Assembly: GCF_025449215.1 (NCBI RefSeq)
Contig: NZ_CP104900.1
Coordinates: 310,001 to 374,000, forward strand
Reading direction: 5' to 3'
From: Shewanella seohaensis
GTDB lineage: Bacteria; Pseudomonadota; Gammaproteobacteria; Enterobacterales; Shewanellaceae
DNA: 64,000 nt
Shown here: in pieces, positions 14,015 to 23,983 of the stretch
Numbering within the stretch: position 1 is the stretch's first letter
How the letters are laid out: each line of letters starts with the position of its first letter
Notes under the pieces: model-generated
What the model was told of the DNA's origin: nothing
Seen by the model: the letters and a program-made list of their open reading frames with translations, nothing else
The model's database searches: none
Translations under genes and position numbers: made by a program

Positions 14015-14479
14015 ATGCAAAAGTCATTTCTTATTGTTTTGGTTATTGCCATTCTCGGCGCAATCGCGCTATCTCAATTTGCAACTACATTACCTGCGTA
14101 CATCGCTTTTGTTGCTGGCGTTATCATTACTACTCTCGTTTTTAAATTTGTCCCTGAGACAAACCAAGCTCAAGGTGCAGATGAGCAATATGTTGGCCCG
14201 ACTATGACACTCTATGTAGGCAACTTGCCTTATCGTGTCCATGAGGGTGAAGTAAAGGTTCTGTTTGGTGAGTTCGGCCCCGTCAACTCAGTACGTTTAG
14301 TACGTGATCGCAAAACGGGACGTCGTAAAGGGTTCGGCTTTGTGGAAATGTCCGAAGCGGGAGCTCAAAAGGCGATGGTCAAATTGAACGATTTTAACTT
14401 CCAAGAAAGAACCTTGAAGGTTAGAGAAGCGAAGACTCAAGATTCGGAAGCTGCCGACCGTACAGGTACCGATGAATAA
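14015..14479 (+). CDS. Membrane-anchored RRM-domain RNA-binding protein
   Basis: The 154-residue protein begins at the ATG at 14015, preceded by a GAGAG-type ribosome site. Residues about 4-22 and 27-44 are two hydrophobic helices joined by a very short turn, so the N-terminus is probably a membrane hairpin. Residues about 63-140 form a complete RRM with RNP2 LYVGNL and RNP1 KGFGFVEM. Bacterial RRM proteins are usually small soluble proteins; coupling to membrane helices would place an RNA-binding domain at the inner-membrane surface. Its RNA target is unknown. It is convergent with murI, 11 bases apart. The upstream in-frame extension to 13859 is rejected as AT-rich leader. Confidence 0.88.
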   Translation: MQKSFLIVLVIAILGAIALSQFATTLPAYIAFVAGVIITTLVFKFVPETNQAQGADEQYVGPTMTLYVGNLPYRVHEGEVKVLFGEFGPVNSVRLVRDRKTGRRKGFGFVEMSEAGAQKAMVKLNDFNFQERTLKVREAKTQDSEAADRTGTDE

Positions 14480-14490
14480 TCCGCGTTAAT

Positions 14491-15309
14491 TTATCCGTTT
14501 GAGTTGATTGTGGTGATTCGCTCTAGGGTTGAAAAGCCACAATCGACTAACGTAGCCGCTAATCCCTTACTGATTTCTGCTTTAGTATAAAACGCCTGCA
14601 TAAGTAAATTACTATGCGCGTCTTCCTGAACTTGCTCCTCACTCTTAGTCTCAGCCAACAAGGTTTTGACTCGCTTGGCGATAGCCTCTCCAGAATCGAG
14701 CAAGGTGACACCTTTACCTAATACCTGTTGCAGTTCATCACGCAGCATGGGGAAGTGAGTACATCCAAGCACCAGTACATCTAAGTCCGCTTCGACGATG
14801 GGCGATAGCACCTGTGTTAACCGCGCCATATCTAATTGGCCGGTGGCAATCTTCTGTTCGGCCATCAGCACTAATTCGGAAGATCCGAACAGCTCAACGT
14901 GGCAATCATCGGCAAATTGACTAATGAGTTCGTAGGTATAGTGACGCTTGACCGTACCAGGAGTGGCCAGCAAACCGATACGCTTACTTTTAGATAACTG
15001 CGCCGCGGGTTTAATGGCAGGGACAACACCCACCACAGGAATAGATAGAGTGGCACGCAGCGCGGGCAGCACAACAGTACTCGCGGTATTGCAAGCTACG
15101 ACAACAATGGCGGCGTGGGTACACTCGACGACTTGGTCGATGAGCGCAACACAACCCGAGATAAGTTCCTGCTCTTCCAATTCGCCATAGGGCAATCTGG
15201 CATTATCGAATAAATAGCAGTAATCGTGATGTGGGAGCAGTTTGCGAATTTCGGCCAATACGGATAGACCGCCGATGCCAGAATCGAATACTAATATTGG
15301 TTGCGACAA
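14491..15309 (-). CDS. murI: Glutamate racemase
   Basis: Converts L-glutamate to D-glutamate for peptidoglycan. The 272-residue protein has the N-terminal FDSGIGGLSVL motif and the two catalytic cysteines in VACNTAST and LGCTHFPML, each on opposite sides of the substrate. It is divergent from trmA and convergent with the RRM gene, so it is probably transcribed alone. Confidence 0.95.
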   Translation of the reverse strand: MSQPILVFDSGIGGLSVLAEIRKLLPHHDYCYLFDNARLPYGELEEQELISGCVALIDQVVECTHAAIVVVACNTASTVVLPALRATLSIPVVGVVPAIKPAAQLSKSKRIGLLATPGTVKRHYTYELISQFADDCHVELFGSSELVLMAEQKIATGQLDMARLTQVLSPIVEADLDVLVLGCTHFPMLRDELQQVLGKGVTLLDSGEAIAKRVKTLLAETKSEEQVQEDAHSNLLMQAFYTKAEISKGLAATLVDCGFSTLERITTINSNG

Positions 15310-15388
15310 GCCCGTCTCCAGTTAATTCGTTGCCCCATGCGCGGGCGGATTTTCCCACAGCTTTGCTCAAACCGCAAAACCAAGATGC

Positions 15389-15416
15389 TGGACATTCGTG
15401 TCACCTAGTATAAAAT
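15389..15416 (+). promoter_or_regulatory. Candidate promoter of trmA
   Basis: TGGACA (15389-15394) and TAAAAT (15411-15416), 16 bases apart, 35 bases ahead of the trmA ATG. A TATAAA overlaps the -10, so the exact register is uncertain. Confidence 0.5.
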
Positions 15417-15450
15417 TTGCGCCCCAATTTACAGCCACGGTGAATCGACA

Positions 15451-16548
15451 ATGAACTTAGCAGCAATGGATCCCACGACCTATGATGCGCAACTAACGGC
15501 AAAGCGTATCAAGCTAGAGCAGGCCTTTGCCCAATTTGAGACACCGAGTGTTGAAGTGTTTGCCTCAGAACCTGCCCACTATCGGATGCGTGCCGAGTTT
15601 CGCGTATGGCACGAGGGCGACGATTTATACTATTACATGTTCGATAAAGTATTGAACGACAAAGTTCGTTGCGATCAATACTTACCCGCAAGTGCCTTAA
15701 TCAATCAGATGATGGCGGCGCTGATCGCCGAGTTAAAACCAAACCACAGCCTACGTCATAAACTCTTCCAAGTTGATTTTTTATCAACGCTCAGTGGTGA
15801 GATTTTAGTGTCACTGCTGTATCACAGACAGCTTGATGACCAATGGCGCAGCGAAGCCGCCGCACTTAAAGCCAGATTGAGCAGCCAATTTAAGGTCAAT
15901 ATCATTGGCCGTGCGCGCAAACAGAAAATCGATTTAGATAAAGACTTTGTGGTTGAGTCACTGCAAGTGAATGACAGAGTTTTCCATTACAAACAAATCG
16001 AAAACAGCTTTACCCAGCCAAATGCTAAGGTAGCGATCAAGATGTTGGAGTGGGCTATCGATGTGACTCAACACAGCCAAGGCGATTTACTCGAACTTTA
16101 CTGTGGTAATGGCAACTTCTCCATCACGCTGGCACAAAACTTTAATCGCGTGCTCGCGACCGAGTTGGCTAAACCTTCAGTCGATGCTGCCCAGTACAAT
16201 ATTGAAGTCAACAATATCGATAATCTGCAGATTATCCGTATGTCGGCGGAAGAATTTAGCGATGCCATGGCGAAAAAGCGCAGCTTTAGACGCTTAGAAG
16301 GCATAGATTTGGATAGCTATGTCTGCAACACCATTTTTGTCGACCCACCTCGAGCAGGTATTGACCCTGCGACGTTGGAGTTAGTGCAAGGTTATGAGCG
16401 GATCCTGTATATCTCTTGTAATCCCGACACCTTGAAAGACAATTTGCAGCAATTAAATCAGACCCATAAAGTCACCCGTTTTGCCCTGTTTGATCAGTTC
16501 CCTTATACCGATCATATGGAAACAGGTGTACTGCTTGAGCGTCGTTAA
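15451..16548 (+). CDS. trmA: tRNA (uracil-5-)-methyltransferase TrmA
   Basis: Makes m5U54 (ribothymidine) in the T-loop of tRNAs using S-adenosylmethionine. The 365-residue protein has no iron-sulfur cysteines or TRAM domain, which distinguishes TrmA from RlmC/RlmD. Visible motifs are the SAM site [20 protein letters not shown], and the catalytic-cysteine motif YISCNP near the C-terminus, with ETGVLLER at the end. It is followed by a strong terminator shared with the convergent fabR. Confidence 0.95.
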   Translation: MNLAAMDPTTYDAQLTAKRIKLEQAFAQFETPSVEVFASEPAHYRMRAEFRVWHEGDDLYYYMFDKVLNDKVRCDQYLPASALINQMMAALIAELKPNHSLRHKLFQVDFLSTLSGEILVSLLYHRQLDDQWRSEAAALKARLSSQFKVNIIGRARKQKIDLDKDFVVESLQVNDRVFHYKQIENSFTQPNAKVAIKMLEWAIDVTQHSQGDLLELYCGNGNFSITLAQNFNRVLATELAKPSVDAAQYNIEVNNIDNLQIIRMSAEEFSDAMAKKRSFRRLEGIDLDSYVCNTIFVDPPRAGIDPATLELVQGYERILYISCNPDTLKDNLQQLNQTHKVTRFALFDQFPYTDHMETGVLLERR

Positions 16549-16564
16549 GCGACTCTATGTATCT

Positions 16565-16597
16565 AAAAATAAAGGAGCCATTGGCTCCTTTATTTTT
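16565..16597. terminator. Bidirectional terminator between trmA and fabR
   Basis: Arms AAAAATAAAGGAGCCA and TGGCTCCTTTATTTTT form a long stem with A- and T-tracts on both sides, so it can stop transcription from both convergent genes. Confidence 0.92.
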
Positions 16598-16617
16598 AGA
16601 CTAAATCACAATTTAAC

Positions 16618-17232
16618 TTAACGATGCTCAACCTTATGTTGTAAGGCTTCGGCGCCCTTCGCCACCATACGTAATTGCATCACCAGTTGATCGGCGAGCA
16701 CTTTACGATCGGCGCGCTTCATATCCAGTGCCGACGCTCCGGCGTTAAACACTAAGGTCACTAACGCTTCAGCCTGTGCTCTAGCCAACATAGGCGTACG
16801 GCCCGCCGTCGCTTCGGTGTAATGGGCCAGTTCAGAGATAAAATGTTCAATCTCACGGGCTACCGCCGCGCGGAAGGCCGCCGAAGTCCCTGAACGCTCA
16901 TGTAATAAGATTCTGAAAACGTTTGGATTAGAATCAAGTACTTCCATAAAGGTATCCACAGAAATGCGGATCACACTGCCCCCGGCTTCGGCACGTTGTC
17001 GCCCCTTTCGCATCATCTGTCTTAGGGTGAGCCCGCCTTCGTCGACCATGGTCAACCCAAGCTCATTCATATCCTTAAAATGACGATAAAAGGATGTGGG
17101 CGCAATGTTGGCTTCCCTCGCCACCTCTCGCAAGCTTAAGCTAGAGAAACTTCGCTCAGCACTGAGCTGGTTAAACGCCGCATCGACCAATGCCCGCCGA
17201 GTTTTCTCTTTTTGCTGTGCACGAATACCCAT
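16618..17232 (-). CDS. fabR: TetR-family repressor of unsaturated fatty acid synthesis, FabR
   Basis: The 204-residue protein has an N-terminal TetR helix-turn-helix (about residues 10-56, with [21 protein letters not shown]) and resembles FabR over its length. FabR senses acyl-thioester pools and represses unsaturated fatty acid genes. It is divergent from a fatty acid desaturase, and the intergenic region holds a palindromic site matching the FabR/DesT operator. Target assignment therefore rests on both protein and operator. Confidence 0.9.
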   Translation of the reverse strand: MGIRAQQKEKTRRALVDAAFNQLSAERSFSSLSLREVAREANIAPTSFYRHFKDMNELGLTMVDEGGLTLRQMMRKGRQRAEAGGSVIRISVDTFMEVLDSNPNVFRILLHERSGTSAAFRAAVAREIEHFISELAHYTEATAGRTPMLARAQAEALVTLVFNAGASALDMKRADRKVLADQLVMQLRMVAKGAEALQHKVEHR

Positions 17233-17304
17233 TCTTCAATCCGCTAACTGAATGTAATGACGCGATAATACCGCTTTTGCGTCTGAAACACAGCCCCACC
17301 CACC

Positions 17305-17333
17305 TTGACCAAACAAGATTGCTAGGCTAAATT
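17305..17333 (+). promoter_or_regulatory. Sigma-70 promoter of the desaturase gene
   Basis: TTGACC (17305-17310) and TAAATT (17328-17333) with 17-base spacing. The -10 box abuts the FabR-like operator, so repressor binding would cover the start site. Confidence 0.7.
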
Positions 17334-17351
17334 AGCTTACAGTTGTACGCT
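17334..17351. promoter_or_regulatory. FabR/DesT-type operator
   Basis: AGCTTACAGTTGTACGCT fits the palindrome AGCnTACAnnTGTAnGCT without mismatch. It closely resembles the known E. coli FabR site AGCGTACACGTGTTCGCT. It spans the expected transcription start of the desaturase and lies about 100 bases from the divergent fabR start. Confidence 0.8.
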
Positions 17352-17375
17352 CAAATGCGGATATTGGAAACTATA

Positions 17376-18482
17376 ATGAATAAACCCCCTATCATCTGGC
17401 TAAATGTCATCCTCTTTAGCCTCACCTTCCTCAGTGCAGTTATCCTCGTTCCTTGGTATGGCCTAACCCAGGGTTTCGGCGCCAGCGAATGGATTGCTTT
17501 TGTAGTGTTAGCCTTTGCAAGTGGTCTGTCGATCACAGCCGGTTACCATAGACTCTGGTCGCACAAGGCCTATAAAGCTCACCCTGCGGTACGTTTCCTC
17601 TACGCGCTTGGCGGTGCATTAGCATTACAAAACAGTGCATTACATTGGGCATCCGATCATCGTGTGCACCATAAGCATGTTGATGACAATGATAAAGACC
17701 CCTACTCGGCTAACATGGGTTTCTGGTACAGCCATATCGGTTGGATGCTGCGCGAATACCAAGCCCAACGCTACCATGACTACCAAAACGTGCGTGATTT
17801 GCAGAACGACCGTATCGTGATGTGGCAACACAAGCACTATCTCGCCCTCGTCATTCTGATGAACATTGGTTTGCCCGCGCTACTCGGCTGGTTCACTGGT
17901 AATATCGCTGGCATGTTGCTGATGGCTGGATTACTGCGCTTAGTCGTTGTGCATCACTGCACCTTCTTCATCAACTCCCTCGCCCACGTGTGGGGTAGCC
18001 AACCTTATACCGATAAAAACACCGCCCGTGACAACGGTTTTCTGGCGATGTTGACCTACGGTGAGGGTTACCATAATTTCCACCATATCTTCGAAAACGA
18101 TTACCGTAACGGCATTAAGTGGTGGCATTACGATCCGACTAAGTGGTTGATTAAGGCGTTATCTTGGGTTGGATTAGCCAAAGACTTACGCACCAGTCCA
18201 CAGGAACGGATTGAGAGCGCACGCTTACAGATGCAACTGCTGAATGCCAAAAATAAAGTGATCCATCTGCCCAATGCCGATGAAGTGATTGAGAAAATCC
18301 AACAGGAATACGAGTTAATGAAGGAACATTTACTCGAATACTATCAGGCGAAAAAGGCGCTGTTAGAAGCCAAACGTAAGCAACTGGTCGATCAACAGTT
18401 GTTACTGCAAGTCGAAGAATTGAAGACACGATTCCTGACTCAGCAAAAAAGCTGGAAGAGCCTCACGGCAAGTTATAGCTAG
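17376..18482 (+). CDS. Membrane fatty acid desaturase (delta-9 type)
   Basis: This integral-membrane di-iron enzyme is expected to introduce a cis double bond into acyl-CoA or acyl-lipid chains, helping membrane fluidity in the cold. The 368-residue protein starting at MNKPPIIW has the three histidine boxes HRLWSH, HRVHHKH and HNFHH in the right order and several hydrophobic segments. The last 100 residues form a charged, probably coiled-coil tail (QQEYELMKEHLLEYYQAKKA) beyond the catalytic part. Eleven more in-frame codons upstream exist but overlap the operator region. Regulation by FabR is indicated by the operator. Confidence 0.92.
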   Translation: MNKPPIIWLNVILFSLTFLSAVILVPWYGLTQGFGASEWIAFVVLAFASGLSITAGYHRLWSHKAYKAHPAVRFLYALGGALALQNSALHWASDHRVHHKHVDDNDKDPYSANMGFWYSHIGWMLREYQAQRYHDYQNVRDLQNDRIVMWQHKHYLALVILMNIGLPALLGWFTGNIAGMLLMAGLLRLVVVHHCTFFINSLAHVWGSQPYTDKNTARDNGFLAMLTYGEGYHNFHHIFENDYRNGIKWWHYDPTKWLIKALSWVGLAKDLRTSPQERIESARLQMQLLNAKNKVIHLPNADEVIEKIQQEYELMKEHLLEYYQAKKALLEAKRKQLVDQQLLLQVEELKTRFLTQQKSWKSLTASYS

Positions 18483-18504
18483 ACCACAATTCTCGGTAAA
18501 AATC

Positions 18505-18532
18505 ATACGGCCGCCTTGCATGGTGGCCGTAT
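18505..18532 (+). terminator. Possible terminator after the desaturase
   Basis: ATACGGCC and GGCCGTAT arms around a 12-base loop, followed by only CCTATTAT; the U-tract is poor, so the function is uncertain. Confidence 0.35.
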
Positions 18533-18578
18533 CCTATTATGATGATGCCTCAATCACTTTTTACAGGATGTAGGGCTC

Positions 18579-19636
18579 ATGTCGAATTCCGCTGTATCTT
18601 CCGCCGATAGCATTAAACTCACAGAATATAGTCATGGTGCCGGCTGCGGCTGTAAAATTTCCCCTAAAGTACTGACTACGATTCTTGCCTCGCAGCTGCC
18701 TGTATTTACCGATCCTAACCTGTTGGTTGGCAATCAAAGCCGTGATGATGCAGCCGTTTATAAGCTCAATGATGAAATCGGCATTATCAGTACCACCGAC
18801 TTTTTTATGCCAATCGTAGATGACCCCTTTACCTTTGGCCGTATCGCCGCCACCAATGCCATTAGCGATATCTATGCCATGGGTGGTACGCCCATGATGG
18901 CGATTGCGATATTAGGCTGGCCAGTGAACAAACTCCCGCCGAGATCGCACAGCAAGTAGTCGATGGTGGCCGTCAAGCCTGTATGGAAGCTGGGATAATG
19001 CTGGCCGGTGGTCACAGTATCGATGCGCCTGAGCCAATCTTTGGCCTTGCGGTCACAGGGCAAATCGCCCTGACGGATTTAAAACAAAACGATACAGCAA
19101 AAGCGGGCGATCGTTTGTATCTCACTAAACCAATCGGTATTGGCATTCTCACCACGGCACAAAAGCAGAAGAAGCTCAAAGATGAAGATAGCCAAATTGC
19201 AGTCAATGCCATGTGCCAGCTCAATAGCATAGGCGCCAAAATCGCTAAAATTAAAGGCGTGAATGCCCTCACCGATGTCACAGGTTTTGGGCTTGCGGGC
19301 CACCTACTGGAAGTATGCCAAGGCGCTAAACTCACCGCTAAACTTGACCTCGATTTGGTACCACTCTTGCCGCGTGCCCTCGACTATCTAGCGCAAGGCT
19401 GTATACCCGGTGGAACCCATCGTAACTACGACAGTTGTGGCGAACACTTGCCCGCACTTACCGATCATCAAAAAGCCATTTTGTGTGACCCACAAACCAG
19501 TGGCGGCTTGTTAGTGGCTGTGTCGAGTGAAGCCGAAGCGGAACTGGTGGCACTGCTGAATACCCATCAGATTGAGCCTATCTGTATTGGTTCGCTAGAA
19601 ACGCCCACCTCCACCGCCAATGTGGTGCTGTGTTAA
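18579..19636 (+). CDS. selD: Selenide, water dikinase SelD (frame break)
   Basis: Makes selenophosphate from selenide and ATP for selenocysteine and selenouridine synthesis. The active-site segment [12 protein letters not shown] carries cysteine, not selenocysteine. The frame breaks around 18937-18945 (GWPVNKLPP, then EIAQQVV in another frame), best explained by one missing base; the rest reads through [10 protein letters not shown]. Repaired length is 352 residues, near the usual 347. It overlaps mnmH by one base (TAATG), the usual selD-mnmH pairing. Confidence 0.94.
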
Positions 19637-20788
19637 TGACAACTAAGCTCATCCCCGCCCAGCAATATCACGATATCTTTATCGCTGGGCAGCCATTAAT
19701 CGACTTAAGAGCGCCAATCGAGTTTGACCGCGGTGCTTTTCCTTCCTCGGTAAATCTGCCGTTAATGGTTGATAAGGAAAGGAAAAAGTCGGCACTTGCT
19801 ACAAAGAGCAAGGACAGCAAGCCGCGATAGCCCTGGGCCATTCCCTCGTGCATGGCGTGGTAAAACAACAGCGTATTGATGCTTGGTTAAACTTTTTATC
19901 GGCCCACCCCAAGCTTATCTTTACTGCTTTCGCGGCGGGCTACGCTCACAGTTAACTCAGCAATGGCTGCAAAAAGCAGGCGTTACCGTGCCTTATGTGC
20001 AGGGCGGCTACAAAGGCATGCGCCAATATTTAATTGGTGTAATTGAGGCGGCGCCAAGTCTGCAACCCTTGCTAAGCCTGAGCGGTATGACGGGAAGCGG
20101 TAAAACCGATTTTTTAAAACGACGTAAAGAAGCAATCGATCTCGAAGGCATAGCAAATCACAGAGGCTCGAGCTTTGGAAAAAACATCGACCCACAACCA
20201 ACACAAATTAACTTTGAAAATCGGCTCGCCATTGCCCTGTTACACCATCAATTAGGTAATCACGCCTGTTTGTTGCTCGAGGATGAAAGCTTTTTGATTG
20301 GCCGCTCGGCGCTGCCGCAAAGCTTTTATAGCGCCATGCAGACGGCCGATATTGTAGTACTCGAAGAAGACGATGACATCAGGCTCACTCGCTTACTCGA
20401 TGAGTACGTTCATAAAATGCACCGAGGATTTATCGAGCGTCTCGGCTTAGAGGCAGGTTTCGAAGCCTTTAGCCACTACCTATTACAGAGTCTTGGCAGC
20501 ATTCGCAAACGTCTTGGCGGTAAGCAATATCAAGAGTTGCAAGACATCATGCAGCAAGCACTGTCTCAGCAACTTAATCAAAACCAAACCTCACAGCATT
20601 TGGCTTGGATAAGCCTGCTACTGCACAAGTATTACGACCCCATGTACGAATACCAGTTGCAGAAAAAAGCCGGCAATATTCTGTTTAGAGGGAGTCACCA
20701 AGCCACGCATGAGTGGCTGGATAACTATCAGCGAGATAACTATCAGCGGAATAACGATCCGTTGAATAGCCACCACTCAAAAGGCTAA
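19636..20788 (+). CDS. mnmH: tRNA 2-selenouridine synthase MnmH/SelU (two frame breaks)
   Basis: Replaces sulfur by selenium in 2-thiouridine at the wobble position of certain tRNAs using selenophosphate from SelD. The N-terminal rhodanese domain has DLRAPIEF and the catalytic cysteine in [10 protein letters not shown]; the C-terminal half has a P-loop GMTGSGKT. The frame is interrupted twice, near the AAAAA run at 19783-19787 and at the CCCC run in about 19906-19910; both fit one lost base. Repaired length is about 384 residues. The ATG overlaps the selD stop. Confidence 0.92.
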
Positions 20789-20792
20789 AAAC

Positions 20793-20828
20793 AAGAAAAC
20801 CGTGTGCTAACTGCCACGGTTTTCTTTA
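20793..20828. terminator. Bidirectional terminator between mnmH and the lplT-plsC gene
   Basis: AAGAAAACCGTG and CACGGTTTTCTT arms, 10-base loop, with A and T tracts in the arms serving both convergent genes. Confidence 0.85.
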
Positions 20829-20842
20829 TCTATCTCGTCAAG

Positions 20843-22703
20843 TTAGGACTTATTGAGTAGATTCGCGACACTATCCCTGAGCGAGTGCCGATCAGCCTTT
20901 TGCCCATCCACCACATCCGTTAAGCTCACCGATACCTTGGACCAAAAGCGTTTCGGCATTGTGGTCAATGCATGGCCATCCTTATGACTAAAGTAAGAAC
21001 CCCACAGACCATTGAGTGCCATAGGGATCACGGGCACGGGATCGCGGGCCAAGATTTTATCGATACCGGGACGGAACTCACCAAGTTCACCATCGGGGTT
21101 AAACGACCTTCAGGGAAGATACACACCAACTCGCCATTCGCTAACGCTTCATGAATTGATTCAAAAGCTTGATTGTAAGTGGTCTCACTCTGGCGCGGCG
21201 AACAAATCGGGATCACCCCAGCATGGCGGAACAGGTATTTCAGCACCGGAATTTCACTGATCGATTTATCCATCACAAAACGAATCGGCCGGGTCGAGGC
21301 TCCCATAATGATTAACGCATCCACATAGCTCACATGGTTACAGACTATGATGCCAGCGCCTTCTTTAGGGATCTTTTCTCGTCCAGTCACAGTCACTCGA
21401 TACATCACATGGCTGAGTAAGTAACTGATAAATCGTTGTGTGAACTCAGGCACCTGCGAATACACGTAAAGTGCAACCACAAAGTTCATCACCGCCAGCA
21501 GTAAGAATAACTGTGGAATACTCAAGCCAGCCACCCCGAGTAACAGCATAGACAACAACGCCGACGCCACCATAAACAGCGAGTTCATAATGTTATTCGC
21601 GGCAATCGCTTGCGCACATTCTCCCTTAGCGGAACGCGCTTGAATAAAGGCATACAGAGGCACGATAAATAGACCGCCGCTGACACCAATCATAAAGAAG
21701 TCCAACATCACTCGATAATGCTTCTGCTCGGCAATAAAGGAGTGTAAGCCATAGACAAACTGCGCATCCGCAGGTGCAGGGGGAATCGCCCAAAGCAAGT
21801 CCACACCAAATACAGTTAACCCAAGCACCCCAAAGGGCAGCAAGCCTAACTCCACATGGCCAAAGGAAAAACGCTCACAGACAAAGGAGCCCACCGCAAT
21901 CCCGATAGAGAACATCCCCAGCAGCAGCGACACCACGGTCGCGCCAGAATGCAAATGCAGCTTAGCAAAGTTAGGGAATTGGGTCAGATATGTGGCCCCC
22001 AAGAACCAGAACCAGCTAATGGCGAGGATAGCCATCCAAATCGAAGGCGTTTGACGCGCCTTCTTTATGGTGCGCCAAGTGCCTGATAATGGGCGAAATT
22101 GGATTTTTCTACTGTGCCCTGCGGCGGTAAAGCAGGGATCGCGCGGCTAGATAGATACCCCGCCAAGGCAAGGCTCGCGACCGTGATGGCCGACCATAGG
22201 GTGGCATTGTTTTCAGATACTAAAATCCCGGCACTCAAGGTACCAATCAAGATAGACAGAAACGTCCCCATCTCAACCCAGGCATTGCCCGTCACTAACT
22301 CATCCTCTTTTAAGGCTTGAGGTAATAGGGAATATTTGACTGGGCCAAAATAGGCTGACTGACTACCAGTTAAAAACAACAGTAATAACATCATCATGTA
22401 ATTTTCGCTCACGATGGCCGCGGCGGCGCTGAACATAATGATGACTTCGAGCAGTTTTAAGCGACGGATAAGTTTGGCCTTATCCATATTGTCGGCCACC
22501 ACGCCTGCATGGGCCGAAAACAGGAAAAACGGCAGAATAAATACCCCCGCCGCCAAATTGACAAACATATCGACACTAATTGGTAAATCGTTGACTTGGC
22601 TGAAGGTAACCAGCAGCAACAACACATTTTTATAGATATTGTCGTTAAGAGCCCCAAGGCATTGGGTAGCAAAATACGGTAAAAAACGTTTTGTTAGCAG
22701 CAT
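20843..22703 (-). CDS. LplT-type MFS lysophospholipid transporter fused to a PlsC acyltransferase (two frame breaks)
   Basis: Residues about 1-390 form a multi-helix MFS transporter similar to LplT, beginning MLLTKRFLPYFATQCLGALND. Residues about 420-620 are an acyltransferase with the HX4D motif NHVSYVDAL and the FPEGRLT motif. The predicted job is flipping 2-acyl-lysophospholipid inward and reacylating it, comparable to the LplT-Aas pair but without the Aas acyl-ACP synthetase domain. The frame breaks near 22068-22074 and in the GGGG run at 21095-21098, each fixed by one added base. Repaired length is 620 residues. It overlaps the upstream TetR gene by 10 bases. Confidence 0.88.
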
Positions 22704-23305
22704 GATGCTTCCCTCTGATAACCCATTCCCTGTAAATACCCAGTCACATGACTTTCTAACAAAGCGGGTAAAGATGCCGTATCGGCAAACAATTTATTAT
22801 CCAGTGATAAGGCGGTGAGGCCGTGAATGCCGCCCCAGAGTACTCGACTCATTTGGAGTTGCTGCTCGACAGTCTTATTGGGGAACAACAGGGCTAACTC
22901 ACGTTCAATTAAACTAAATAAACCCGCGATAAGTTGGCCTTGGGATTCGGGCAAAGGTTCACTGTCGAGTAACTGCAGTTCAAATACCAACTTAAAACAT
23001 TGGCGCTGTGCATGAGCAAACTCAGCGTATTTTTGCGCCATGCTGATGATTTGATTGCGACTACTCTCTGCATTTACCTCGGAGAGCTCATGCATCAGCG
23101 CCTGCAACGTTGCCTCAGAAACGGCTAACAGTAGGTAGTTATAACTACCAAAGATATTGATTAAGGTACTCGGCACATAGCCAATCTGGCTAGCAATCTT
23201 GCGTAAACTCAGTTCTTGTGTCCCTTGCTGCTGCAGCAGTGCCATTGCCGCCTCTATTGCCATAGCACGAATCTCATCATGACTATGTTCTTTGCGTCTC
23301 GCCAT
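22694..23305 (-). CDS. TetR-family transcriptional regulator with WHG-type C-terminal domain
   Basis: The protein is about 203 residues from the ATG at 23303-23305 (MARRKEHSHDE); three residues more if a start at 23314 is used. The helix-turn-helix is at about 30-55 (LSLRKIASQIGYVPSTLINIF). The C-terminal motif SRVLWGGIHGLTAL is characteristic of the WHG-type ligand domain. It is translationally coupled to the LplT-PlsC gene and probably regulates it and itself through the palindrome at 23366-23383. The ligand is unknown; a lipid is plausible from context. Confidence 0.88.
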   Translation of the reverse strand: MARRKEHSHDEIRAMAIEAAMALLQQQGTQELSLRKIASQIGYVPSTLINIFGSYNYLLLAVSEATLQALMHELSEVNAESSRNQIISMAQKYAEFAHAQRQCFKLVFELQLLDSEPLPESQGQLIAGLFSLIERELALLFPNKTVEQQLQMSRVLWGGIHGLTALSLDNKLFADTASLPALLESHVTGYLQGMGYQREASCC

Positions 23306-23365
23306 AGGTCTCACTCCCTGTTGAATGCTGTGAGACTAACAGCCTCAAAAATAAAAAACAACGTT

Positions 23366-23383
23366 CAAAATAAGTTTATTTTG
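23366..23383. promoter_or_regulatory. Candidate operator of the TetR regulator
   Basis: CAAAATAAGTTTATTTTG is a perfect 8+8 palindrome around a GT centre, about 60 bases upstream of the TetR start codon, the normal distance for an autoregulatory site. The 23384-23534 stretch beyond it holds a short GC-rich hairpin near the GNAT stop and nothing else recognised. Confidence 0.6.
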
Positions 23384-23534
23384 CGTACAGCATGAAATAA
23401 AAGGCATAAAAATGAGGGAAGAAGGGCTAATTCTGAGGTATTCACTCGATGGGAACCTTGGAGAAATTTAACTTTTAGCGCATAAAAAAACGGCGGCCTC
23501 AATCGAGGACACCGTTTCGACATTGAACTTTTAC

Positions 23535-23977
23535 CTAGCGGCAGTGATAACTCATTACGACCCTATCGGCCCCGGCGCCAAAATAGTCCGTTTCGAAGTC
23601 GGTATCGACAAATCCTAAACGTTGGTATAAACCATGGGCAGGATTATGGGGATCGACGGTTAAATCCACCCGCTTCACCTGAGGTGGTAGTTGGCTTAAA
23701 CATTGTTGGATTAATTGTTTACCAATGCCTTGGCCGCGGGCTTGCTCACTCACCGCCACGGATAGAATCCACATACAGGCAGGGTCGCTACTTTGAGCGC
23801 AGAGCAAATAGCCTAAAAGCTCCCCGCCATCATCTAGGGCAACCAGAAACTGCTCAGGCCAACAATCAAACCCTTGGCGGAAGAAAAATCGGGATAACAA
23901 TGATCGCCAAAGATAGCCTGCTCAAGTTGAAAAACATCGGCTAACTCTGACTTTAATACTGGACGGATAGACTGCAT
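23535..23977 (-). CDS. GNAT-family N-acetyltransferase (frame break)
   Basis: A 147-residue acetyltransferase after repair. The acetyl-CoA binding motif is QARGQGIGKQLIQ, followed by NPAHGLYQRLGF, a pattern close to RimI-type protein or small-molecule acetyltransferases. The substrate is not evident. The frame breaks in a T run (AAAAA on the plus strand at about 23884-23889); the N-terminus MQSIRPVLKSELADVF from the ATG at 23975-23977 is in the other frame. It lies 6 bases after the cysQ stop, in a nudE-cysQ-GNAT run. Confidence 0.85.
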
Positions 23978-23983
23978 GTAAAA

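Noticed and set aside
18579..18959. SelD as a selenocysteine-containing or truncated protein
   Set aside because: The active site carries a cysteine codon and the stop at 18957-18959 comes after a frame slip, not an in-frame UGA in the active site.
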